A stretch of DNA of 13,649 nucleotides, taken from contig JAQNCU010000035.1 of NCBI GenBank assembly GCA_029077775.1, positions 1 to 13,649 of the forward strand. The letters are read 5' to 3'. Positions 6,934-12,949 of the stretch are shown here, piece by piece; the first letter of the stretch is position 1; every line of letters begins with the position of its first letter. The DNA comes from Acidocella sp. (GTDB taxonomy: Bacteria > Pseudomonadota > Alphaproteobacteria > Acetobacterales > Acetobacteraceae). Made by a program: the position numbers and the translations under genes. The notes beneath the pieces were generated by a model, which did no database searches, was not told where the DNA came from, and saw only the letters and a list, made by a program, of their open reading frames with translations.

Positions 6934-6978
6934 ATACCAACCGTCATAATAAATGACGCTCGGTATAAGAGTCATTTT
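6934..6978. terminator. Hairpin between convergent hpxZ and puuE, probable bidirectional terminator
   Basis: Arms at 6934-6947 (ATACCAACCGTCAT) and 6953-6966 (ATGACGCTCGGTAT) match at 12 of 14 positions around a 5-nt loop. A T5 run lies at 6974-6978 on the + side, 7 nt after the stem. On the other strand the stem is followed by a T-rich TTCTATTATT. It fills the 54-bp gap between the two stop codons. The low-GC palindrome with GGTAT ends could also be a small dispersed repeat. Confidence 0.55.
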
Positions 6979-6983
6979 TGGCG

Positions 6984-7883
6984 CTAACCCGCCCCGAAAA
7001 CCTGCTCCCAATGCCGGGCAATCTCCACACGCTGCGCCACCCATACCTTGTCGTGCCCGCGCACATAATCCAAAAACTTCGCCAGTGCCTGCGCACGCGC
7101 TGGCCGCCCGGCGATCCGGCAATGCAGCCCCACCGACATCATTTTGGGCTGGCGCGCGCCTTCCTCGTACAAACAGTCAAAACCATCTTTCAAATACTCA
7201 AAAAACTGCGCGCCGGATTTAAACCCCGTGCTCGACATAAAGCGCATGTCATTCGTATCCAGCGTATACGGGATCACCAATTGCCGCCCGAACCGCTCAT
7301 CGTAATAAGGCAGATCATCGGCGTAGGAATCCGAATCATATAAAAACCCGCCTTCCTCGGCCACCAGCCGCGCGGTGTTCGGGCTGGTCCGCCCGGTATA
7401 CCAGCCGAGCGGCCTTGTGCCCGTCAGCCGCGTCTGAATCTCGATCGCCTTTAGCATATCAGCGCGCTCATCGGCCTCGGGCATATGCTGATAATTGATC
7501 CACCGATGGCCATGCGCGGCAATCTCCCACTCAGCCTCCAGCATCGCCGCCACTGCCGCCGGGTTACGCGCCATCGCCATGGCCACGCCGAACACCGTTA
7601 CGGTGATCCCGCGCGCGCGGAACATCTCATACAACCGCCAGAACCCTGCCCGCGCGCCATATTCATACAGGCTCTCCATGCTGATATGCCGCATCCCCGG
7701 AATCGGCTTGGCATCCGCGATCTCGGATAAAAAAGATTCCGAAGCGTCATCGCCGTGCAGAATACACGCCTCGGCCCCTTCCTCGTAATTCAGCACGAAA
7801 CTCACTGCGATCCGCGCGCCGCCCGGCCATTGCGGGTCAGGCGGCCGCCCGCCATAGCCGATCATGTCGCGTGGATACGCCAT
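6984..7883 (-). CDS. puuE: Allantoinase PuuE (polysaccharide-deacetylase-family)
   Basis: A 299-residue cytosolic hydrolase expected to open the allantoin ring to allantoate. It belongs to the carbohydrate-esterase-4-like PuuE group rather than to the amidohydrolase-type allantoinase AllB. Visible family features are YPRDMIGYGGRPPDPQWPGGARIAVSFVLNYEEGAE at the start, EWEIAAHGHRWINYQHM (metal-site histidines), GWYTGRTSPNTARLVAEEGGFLYDSDSYADDLPYY, and MSVGLHCRIAGRPAR near the end. The ATG at 7883 is chosen: it is 1 nt after the uraH stop (TGACATG) with GGGGTGGG upstream. A GTG at 7892 would add three residues. It is the last gene of the uraD-uraH-puuE operon, so three successive steps are translated from one message. 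Confidence 0.94.
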   Translation of the reverse strand: MAYPRDMIGYGGRPPDPQWPGGARIAVSFVLNYEEGAEACILHGDDASESFLSEIADAKPIPGMRHISMESLYEYGARAGFWRLYEMFRARGITVTVFGVAMAMARNPAAVAAMLEAEWEIAAHGHRWINYQHMPEADERADMLKAIEIQTRLTGTRPLGWYTGRTSPNTARLVAEEGGFLYDSDSYADDLPYYDERFGRQLVIPYTLDTNDMRFMSSTGFKSGAQFFEYLKDGFDCLYEEGARQPKMMSVGLHCRIAGRPARAQALAKFLDYVRGHDKVWVAQRVEIARHWEQVFGAG

Positions 7884-7884
7884 G

Positions 7885-8211
7885 TCACCCACCCCGATAG
7901 GTCGAATACCCGAACGGGCTCAACACCAACGGCACATGGTGGTGCTGTACAACATCCGTGACATTGAACCGCACACTGATAACGTCAAAAAATCGTGGCC
8001 CACCAAAACGCACCTGATAATCTCCGGCATGGAACAAAATCTCATAGGTCCCGGCACGCAACGCACTTGCCGCCAGCAGCGCCGCCCGCCCGCCTTCTTC
8101 CAGTTCACCATCAAACACATCACCCTCATCGCCGCGCAGCACCACGCGCATGCCCGCCGCCCCGCAGCCGCGCGCCACATCCAGCACATGCGTCGTCACC
8201 CCACCCGCCAT
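7885..8211 (-). CDS. uraH: 5-hydroxyisourate hydrolase (transthyretin-like)
   Basis: A 108-residue enzyme that hydrolyses 5-hydroxyisourate, the unstable product of urate oxidase, to OHCU. The catalytic elements of the HIUase family are present: His8 in TTHVLD, Arg42 in EEGGRAALL, and the C-terminal HHHVPLVLSPFGYSTYRGG. In most HIUases the C-terminus is YRGS and the His motif is HYHVPL, so both the terminal Gly and the extra His are variants. GTYEILFHAGDYQVRF is also typical. The start is the ATG at 8211, which overlaps the uraD stop by one base (TGATG), implying coupled translation; a GTG at 8214 is an alternative. The usual length is about 110-115, so this form is slightly compact. Confidence 0.94.
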   Translation of the reverse strand: MAGGVTTHVLDVARGCGAAGMRVVLRGDEGDVFDGELEEGGRAALLAASALRAGTYEILFHAGDYQVRFGGPRFFDVISVRFNVTDVVQHHHVPLVLSPFGYSTYRGG

Positions 8212-8726
8212 CACCGGGTCGTCTCCAAATCACCCAGCCTCAGCCGCGCTATTTTGCCAATCTCCGCCAGCGCCGTCGCACGCTCCTGCGCCGCGTCATT
8301 GGCCAACCGCGCGGTAAACGCCGCCAATATCGACTCCGCATCATGTTCGCGCACACAAATGATAAACGGAAATCCGAACCGCGCCCGGTACGCCATGTTC
8401 AACGCCTCAAACCGCGCAAATGCCGGGGCGCTCAGCGCCCGCAAACCCGCCCCCATCTGCTCATTGGCCGAGGCATCGGTCAGCGCCACGCGCGCGCCCA
8501 GTTCCGGGTGCGCGTTGATCACCCCAAGCTGCTCATCCGCCGACGCCCGCATCAGAACATCCATGAACGCTGCATGGATCTCGGCAGCGCCCCCGGCGCA
8601 TATCCCGGCATCGAAAGCGCGCGTCGCCACCCATGGTGAATGCTCGAAAACCTCACCATACCGTGCCAGAAACGCCGTCCGGTCCACCCTGTTTGCTCCG
8701 CATTCGTCCAGCTTATACTGTCCCAT
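8211..8726 (-). CDS. uraD: 2-oxo-4-hydroxy-4-carboxy-5-ureidoimidazoline (OHCU) decarboxylase
   Basis: A 171-residue enzyme that converts OHCU to (S)-allantoin, giving the product its stereochemistry. Family motifs appear in order: FEHSPWVATRAF (residues 27-38), VINAHPELGAR with the catalytic-type His73, LTDASANEQMGAGL with Glu89, and LNMAYRARFGFPFIIC (109-124). The ATG at 8726 (MGQYKLDECGANRVDRTAFLARYGEVFEHSPW) gives the normal length; the frame is open much further but the extra residues are antisense to the M20 gene. A GGGGTGG lies upstream of the ATG. It is the first gene of the leftward operon, and its start is only 34 bp from the divergent M20 gene, so the two promoters must reach into each other's coding sequence. 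Confidence 0.94.
   Translation of the reverse strand: MGQYKLDECGANRVDRTAFLARYGEVFEHSPWVATRAFDAGICAGGAAEIHAAFMDVLMRASADEQLGVINAHPELGARVALTDASANEQMGAGLRALSAPAFARFEALNMAYRARFGFPFIICVREHDAESILAAFTARLANDAAQERATALAEIGKIARLRLGDLETTR
8693..8719 (+). promoter_or_regulatory. Possible promoter for the M20/importer/uricase operon
   Basis: TATACT at 8714-8719 is a good -10 match, with TTGCTC at 8693-8698 as a weak -35 at a short 15-nt spacing. Both lie within the first codons of uraD on the other strand. The placement about 40 bp before the M20 ATG is sensible because only 34 bp separate the two start codons. The call rests on sequence similarity only. Confidence 0.3.
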
Positions 8727-8760
8727 CCGATACCACCCCGCAACATCGCCGGAACCCTGT

Positions 8761-10011
8761 ATGTCCCATGCCGCCGCGCCGCATATCCACGCCCACATCG
8801 CCGCCGCGGCTAACGCGCAGACCGCGCTGCTCGCCGCCCTGGTCCGCGCCCCGTCCGATAACCCAGCCGGAGATTGCGCGCCGCACGCCGAACACACCGC
8901 GCGCCTGCTAGAGGACCTCGGCCTTAACGTCGAGCGCCACCCGGTCCCCGCCGGACTTGCCGCCGCACACGGTATGGTCAGCGCCACCAATCTCATCATC
9001 CGCCATCGCTTTGGCCCCGGCCCCGTCATCGCGCTGAATGCCCATGGCGATGTCGTCCCGCCCGGCCAGGGCTGGACAACAGACCCCTACGGCGCGGAAA
9101 TCCGCGATGGCTGGATGTATGGGCGCGGCGTCGCGGTCTCCAAATCAGACATCGCAACCTACGCCTTCGCCCTGCTCGCTTTGGTTGAAAACCCCGCCAA
9201 GCTTTCCGGCACCATCGAGCTTCACATCACCTATGACGAGGAAACCGGCGGTGAAATCGGCCCCGCCTGGCTGCTGTCCCAGGGGCTCACCCGCCCTGAT
9301 TATGCCATCGCCGCCGGGTTTTCATACGCCGTGGTCACCGCGCATAATGGCTGTTTGCATCAGGAGGTCACGGTCACGGGCACATCCGCCCACGCCGCCA
9401 TGCCCGCCACCGGGGCCGACGCGCTGGCCGCCGCCACCGCCATATTGTCCAGGCTCTATGCCACCCGCGCCAGCCTGGCGCGTAACATCAGCGCCACGCC
9501 GGGCATCGGCACGCCGCAACTCACCATCGGGCTGATCAATGGCGGCATAAACACCAATGTCGTACCAGACCGCGTGACCTTCCGGCTGGACCGGCGCATC
9601 ACGCCGGAGGAAAACCCCGCCGCCGTGGAAGCCGCCCTCATCGCAGACATTACCCACGCCGCCGCTGATTGTCCCGGCATCTCGGTTACCGTCAAACGTA
9701 TCCTCCTTGCCGCCCCGCTGGTCCCCACCCCAGCCGCGTTGCCTCTGGCCGCTCTCATCTGCGCCCACGCCACCCGCATCTTCGGCGAGCCGATCACGCA
9801 AACCGGTGTGCCCCTGTACACGGATGCCCGGCATTACGCGCAGGCTGGCATCCCCATCGTGCTCTATGGCGCGGGCCCACGCAGCATCGAGCAAGCCAAC
9901 GCCCACCGCGCCGATGAACGCCTGAACCTCGCGGACCTGCCGCGCGCCACCGCCGTCATCGCGCTCACCCTTCACGACCTGCTGCAACCTCAACCACACA
10001 CTGGCACGTAA
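8761..10011 (+). CDS. M20-family metallohydrolase (ArgE/DapE-like), substrate unknown
   Basis: A 416-residue protein with the peptidase M20 fold. Visible sites are LNAHGDVVPPGQGWTTDPYG (His95, Asp97), DEETGG (Glu160, Glu161), the dimerisation-domain motif GTSAHAAMP (His211), and TDARHYAQAGIPIVLYGAGP followed by ANAHRADERL (His382). The segment that is normally GRGxxDxKGG reads GRGVAVSKSD (121-130), so the metal-bridging Asp is replaced by Val126 with an Asp four residues on. It lacks the SHLDT-type signature of allantoate amidohydrolases, so AllC identity is unlikely. It starts at the ATG at 8761 and leads an operon with an ABC importer and urate oxidase, facing uraD. An amidohydrolase role on a ureide or an imported compound is plausible but not shown. 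Confidence 0.88.
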   Translation: MSHAAAPHIHAHIAAAANAQTALLAALVRAPSDNPAGDCAPHAEHTARLLEDLGLNVERHPVPAGLAAAHGMVSATNLIIRHRFGPGPVIALNAHGDVVPPGQGWTTDPYGAEIRDGWMYGRGVAVSKSDIATYAFALLALVENPAKLSGTIELHITYDEETGGEIGPAWLLSQGLTRPDYAIAAGFSYAVVTAHNGCLHQEVTVTGTSAHAAMPATGADALAAATAILSRLYATRASLARNISATPGIGTPQLTIGLINGGINTNVVPDRVTFRLDRRITPEENPAAVEAALIADITHAAADCPGISVTVKRILLAAPLVPTPAALPLAALICAHATRIFGEPITQTGVPLYTDARHYAQAGIPIVLYGAGPRSIEQANAHRADERLNLADLPRATAVIALTLHDLLQPQPHTGT

Positions 10012-10056
10012 CTTGCGAACCTCGTTCCCGGGCACAAACAATCCTGGGAGCGGACC

Positions 10057-10854
10057 ATGATCACACGCAGATATTTCAGCCAAATCCTCGCAGCCTCATT
10101 CGGCACCGCCGCGGCACTCACCGCCGCCACGCCCGCCTTCGCCGGCGCCCTGGCGGACATCATGAAATCCGGCACCATAAAAATCGCCGTACCACAGGAT
10201 TTTCCGCCCTTCGGCTCGGTCGGCGCGGATATGCAGCCGCAGGGCTATGATATCGATATGGCCAGGCTGATCGCCAGCAAAATGGGCCTCACGCTGGATC
10301 TGGTTCCCGTCACCTCGGAAAACCGCATCCCGTTTTTGCAAACCCATAAGGTTGATATCGTCATTTCCAGCCTCGGCAAAACCCCGGATCGGGCCAAGGT
10401 GATCGACTTCTCGGATGAATACGCCCCCTATGTCAGCGGCATTTTCGGCCCACCATCCGTACTGGTCTCCACCCCGGCTGATCTCGCGGGCAAAACCATC
10501 GGCGTCACCCGTGGCGCGCTGGAAGACCTGGAGGTCACAAAAATCGCCCCGCCCAGCGCCATCATCAACCGCTATGGCGACAATCAATCCACCATCGCCG
10601 CCTTTCTCTCGGGCCAGGTCCAGCTTATCGGCACGGCCAGCGCGGTCGCCTCGGCCATCATCGCCCGCCACCCGCCGGTTTTGCCCGGGCTCAAAATCAC
10701 GCTGAAAAACTCGCCCTGCTATATCGGCCTGAACAAGAATGAGCCGGATTTGATGGCCAAACTCAACAGCATCATCGCCACCGCCAAAAAAGACGGCAGT
10801 TTGAACGCGATCTCGCTCAAATGGTTGCAAACCCCGCTGCCCGCCGGTTTCTGA
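10057..10854 (+). CDS. Polar-amino-acid-type ABC importer substrate-binding protein
   Basis: A 265-residue periplasmic binding protein of the SBP_bac_3 family. The leader MITRRYFSQILAASF carries a TRRYF twin-arginine-like motif and a cut site AFA|G at about residue 29. The mature part begins LADIMKSGTIKIAVPQDFPPFGSVGADMQPQGYDIDMARLIA, the standard family opening. It is followed by LDLVPVTSENRIPFLQTHKVDIVISSLGKTPDRAKVIDFS, where amino acid binders usually have a ligand-binding Arg in a TxxR pattern; here TPDR fits. GGGAG at 10046-10050 is 6 nt before the ATG, and only 45 bp separate it from the M20 gene. It is followed by its own permeases and ATPase. Members bind amino acids or related small polar compounds; the local setting suggests a ureide or purine-related ligand, which is inference. 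Confidence 0.92.
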   Translation: MITRRYFSQILAASFGTAAALTAATPAFAGALADIMKSGTIKIAVPQDFPPFGSVGADMQPQGYDIDMARLIASKMGLTLDLVPVTSENRIPFLQTHKVDIVISSLGKTPDRAKVIDFSDEYAPYVSGIFGPPSVLVSTPADLAGKTIGVTRGALEDLEVTKIAPPSAIINRYGDNQSTIAAFLSGQVQLIGTASAVASAIIARHPPVLPGLKITLKNSPCYIGLNKNEPDLMAKLNSIIATAKKDGSLNAISLKWLQTPLPAGF

Positions 10855-10867
10855 CAACCACACCGCC

Positions 10868-11539
10868 ATGACCTACCATTTCGATTTCGGCGCGGTCCTG
10901 GTCTATTGGCCAGCTTTGCTGCACGGCGTGCTGATCACGCTTGAACTTACTGGCTTTGGCGCCGTCCTCGGCGTCGGGCTCGGCATCGTCTGCGCCTATA
11001 TCCGCCTTGGCGGCCCACGCCCGTTGCGGTTCATCATCGGGGTCTATGTCGAGATGATCCGCAACACCCCGTTCCTGGTGCAGCTTTTTTTCATCTTCTT
11101 TGGTCTGCCTGCGCTCGGGTTGTCCCTCAGCGCCATCGCGGCGGCCATCCTCGCCACCGTTATCAATCTCGGGGCGTATAGCACCGAGATCATCCGCGCC
11201 GGGATCGAGGGCACACCAGCGGGGCAAACCGAGGCCGGGGCCAGCCTCGGCCTCACCAAATTTGAAAGCTTCCGTCACATCATCCTCAAACCAGCTCTTG
11301 CCCGCATCTGGCCCGCGCTCTCAGCGCAGATAATCATCGTCATGCTCGGCACCGCCATCTGTTCGCAAATCGCGGTGCAGGAGCTTACCTATGCCGCAAG
11401 TTTCATCCAATCGCGCAGCTTCCGGGCATTTGAAGCCTATTTCGTCGTCACCGCCTTGTACCTCGCACTGGCCATATTGCTCCGGCAAACCCTGCGCCTG
11501 GGCGGCAAATTCCTCTTCCCCTGGGAACGCAGCCGATGA
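10868..11539 (+). CDS. Polar-amino-acid-type ABC importer permease (HisM/GlnP family), first subunit
   Basis: A 223-residue inner-membrane protein with about five hydrophobic segments. The family motifs are EMIRNTPFLVQLFFIFFGLPALG and the EAA loop TEAGASLGLTKFESFRHIILKPAL, which contacts the ATPase; the usual LPQA is KPAL here. It starts 13 bp after the binding-protein gene with no clear ribosome site and ends overlapping the next permease by 4 bp (ATGA). It should pair with that protein as a heterodimer. Confidence 0.93.
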   Translation: MTYHFDFGAVLVYWPALLHGVLITLELTGFGAVLGVGLGIVCAYIRLGGPRPLRFIIGVYVEMIRNTPFLVQLFFIFFGLPALGLSLSAIAAAILATVINLGAYSTEIIRAGIEGTPAGQTEAGASLGLTKFESFRHIILKPALARIWPALSAQIIIVMLGTAICSQIAVQELTYAASFIQSRSFRAFEAYFVVTALYLALAILLRQTLRLGGKFLFPWERSR

Positions 11540-12195
11540 TGGCATTCTCCACCTGGGACATCATCCGCAACCTGCTGCTGGCCACACGCTGGACCATCGC
11601 GCTGTCGCTCGCCGCCTTCATCGGCGGCGGGCTGCTCGGCTTTCTCATCCTGGTCCTGCGCATCATCCCCAGCCGCGCCGCGGGACTTGCCGCGCGGGCG
11701 TATATCGAAATCTTCCAGGGCACGCCGTTGCTCATGCAGCTTTTTCTCGCCTTCTTCGCGCCCGCTCTGTTCGGCATGAACGTCCCCGCCTGGGTCGCCG
11801 CCTTCTGCGCCCTTACGGCCTGGAGTGCTGCCTTCCTCGCGGAAATCTGGCGCGGCTGTGTCCAGGCTGTCCCCCTTGGCCAGTGGGAGGCCGGGGCCAG
11901 CCTCGGCCTGTCATACGCCGCCCAGTTGCGCCACATCGTGCTGCCCCAGGCGCTGCGCCTCGCCATCGCCCCCACCGTCGGCTTCATGGTCCAGGTGGTC
12001 AAAGGCACCGCACTCACCTCGATCATTGGCTTCGTCGAACTCTCAAAAGCGGGTAGCATCATCACCAACGCCACCTTCGCGCCCTTTACGGTCTATGGCT
12101 GCGTCGCGCTGATCTATTTCGCGCTCTGCTGGCCCATCTCATTTGGCAGCCGCTGGCTGGAGGGAAAGCTCAATGTCGCTCATCACGCTCACTGA
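11536..12195 (+). CDS. Polar-amino-acid-type ABC importer permease (HisM/GlnP family), second subunit
   Basis: A 219-residue inner-membrane protein and partner of the previous permease. Visible features are the N-terminal hydrophobic segment ATRWTIALSLAAFIGGGLLGFLILVL, the motif IEIFQGTPLLMQLFLAFF, and the EAA loop WEAGASLGLSYAAQLRHIVLPQAL. The start ATG at 11536 overlaps the preceding stop; a second ATG at 11539 is adjacent. The 3' end overlaps the ATPase gene by 23 bp. The tight overlaps argue that both permeases and the ATPase are made in fixed ratio. Confidence 0.93.
   Translation: MMAFSTWDIIRNLLLATRWTIALSLAAFIGGGLLGFLILVLRIIPSRAAGLAARAYIEIFQGTPLLMQLFLAFFAPALFGMNVPAWVAAFCALTAWSAAFLAEIWRGCVQAVPLGQWEAGASLGLSYAAQLRHIVLPQALRLAIAPTVGFMVQVVKGTALTSIIGFVELSKAGSIITNATFAPFTVYGCVALIYFALCWPISFGSRWLEGKLNVAHHAH
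12159..12164 (+). promoter_or_regulatory. Ribosome binding site that decides the importer ATPase start
   Basis: GGAGGG at 12159-12164, within the end of the permease gene, lies 8 nt before the ATG at 12173. It favours 12173 over the in-frame ATG at 12143, and it yields the normal N-terminus MSLITLTDLHKSYG. Confidence 0.75.
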
Positions 12196-12904
12196 CCTGC
12201 ATAAAAGCTACGGCCCGCACGAGGTGCTAAAGGGTATCTCCCTGACCATCGAGGCTGGCGAGGTGATCGCGCTGATCGGCAAAAGCGGCTCGGGCAAAAG
12301 CACGCTGTTGCGCTGTATCAACGGGCTTGAGCCCTTCCAGAGAGGCGGGATCGACATCACCGGCCTGCCCGTCACCACGAACCCCGCCGAACTGCGCGCG
12401 CTCCGCCAGCGGGTCGGCATGATCTTCCAACAATTCAACCTGTTCCCGCACATGACCGTGGGGCGCAATGTCATGCTCGCCCCCATGGTCGTGAAAAAAC
12501 AGAGCAAGGCACATGCCGAAGCCACCGCCCGCCAGATGCTTGACCGCGTCGGCCTCGCCGGGCGCTTTGATTCCTACCCCGGCCAGATGTCCGGCGGCCA
12601 GCAGCAACGCGTCGCCATCGCCCGCGCTCTCGCCATGGAGCCGCTGGCTTTGCTCTGCGATGAAATCACCTCGGCGCTGGATCCTGAACTGGTCAACGAG
12701 GTCCTGGCCGTCATGCGCGACCTCGCCCGCCAGGGCATGACCCTGGTTATGGTCACGCATGAGATGCGTTTCGCGCGGGAGGTCTGCCACCGCCTCGTGT
12801 TCATGCACCAGGGCCGCATTCATGAAGTCGGCCCGCCCGCCGAGATCTTCACCGCCCCCAAAACCACTGAATTGCGTCAGTTCATCGGCCTGGAACCTGT
12901 CTGA
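12173..12904 (+). CDS. Polar-amino-acid-type ABC importer ATP-binding protein (GlnQ/HisP family)
   Basis: A 243-residue ATPase that powers the importer encoded just upstream. Visible elements: Walker A GKSGSGKST (36-44), Q-loop QQFNLFPHMT (86-95), signature MSGGQQQR (139-146, Met in place of the usual Leu), Walker B LALLCDE (158-164), D-loop SALD and H-loop VTHEM with His196. The Walker B follow-on is DEITSALDPE instead of the common DEPTSALDPE. All catalytic residues are present, so the enzyme should be active. The start at 12173 overlaps the permease gene by 23 bp and has a good ribosome site. The gene ends 45 bp before urate oxidase, with no terminator seen, so the two are probably co-transcribed. 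Confidence 0.95.
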   Translation: MSLITLTDLHKSYGPHEVLKGISLTIEAGEVIALIGKSGSGKSTLLRCINGLEPFQRGGIDITGLPVTTNPAELRALRQRVGMIFQQFNLFPHMTVGRNVMLAPMVVKKQSKAHAEATARQMLDRVGLAGRFDSYPGQMSGGQQQRVAIARALAMEPLALLCDEITSALDPELVNEVLAVMRDLARQGMTLVMVTHEMRFAREVCHRLVFMHQGRIHEVGPPAEIFTAPKTTELRQFIGLEPV

Positions 12905-12949
12905 CCGCGTCGGATCTGCTATTATGCATCACGTTTCAGGATCATAAAC

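Noticed and set aside
7864..8760. Long + strand open frame running into the M20 gene, which would give a 715-residue protein
   Set aside because: It is antisense to uraH and uraD, its translation is low-complexity and rich in Arg, His and Pro, and the M20 homology starts only at the ATG at 8761.
9322..10083. 253-codon frame on the - strand over the M20 gene
   Set aside because: Gly/Arg-rich translation with no recognisable motif, opposite conserved M20 motifs.
10096..10869. 257-codon frame on the - strand over the binding-protein gene
   Set aside because: No motif, and the + strand has a signal peptide and a family-typical sequence.
12656..12680. DEIT in place of DEPT after Walker B of the second ATPase as a sign of inactivity
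   Set aside because: The catalytic Asp-Glu pair and D-loop are intact, and this position is variable in amino-acid importer ATPases, so it is probably neutral.
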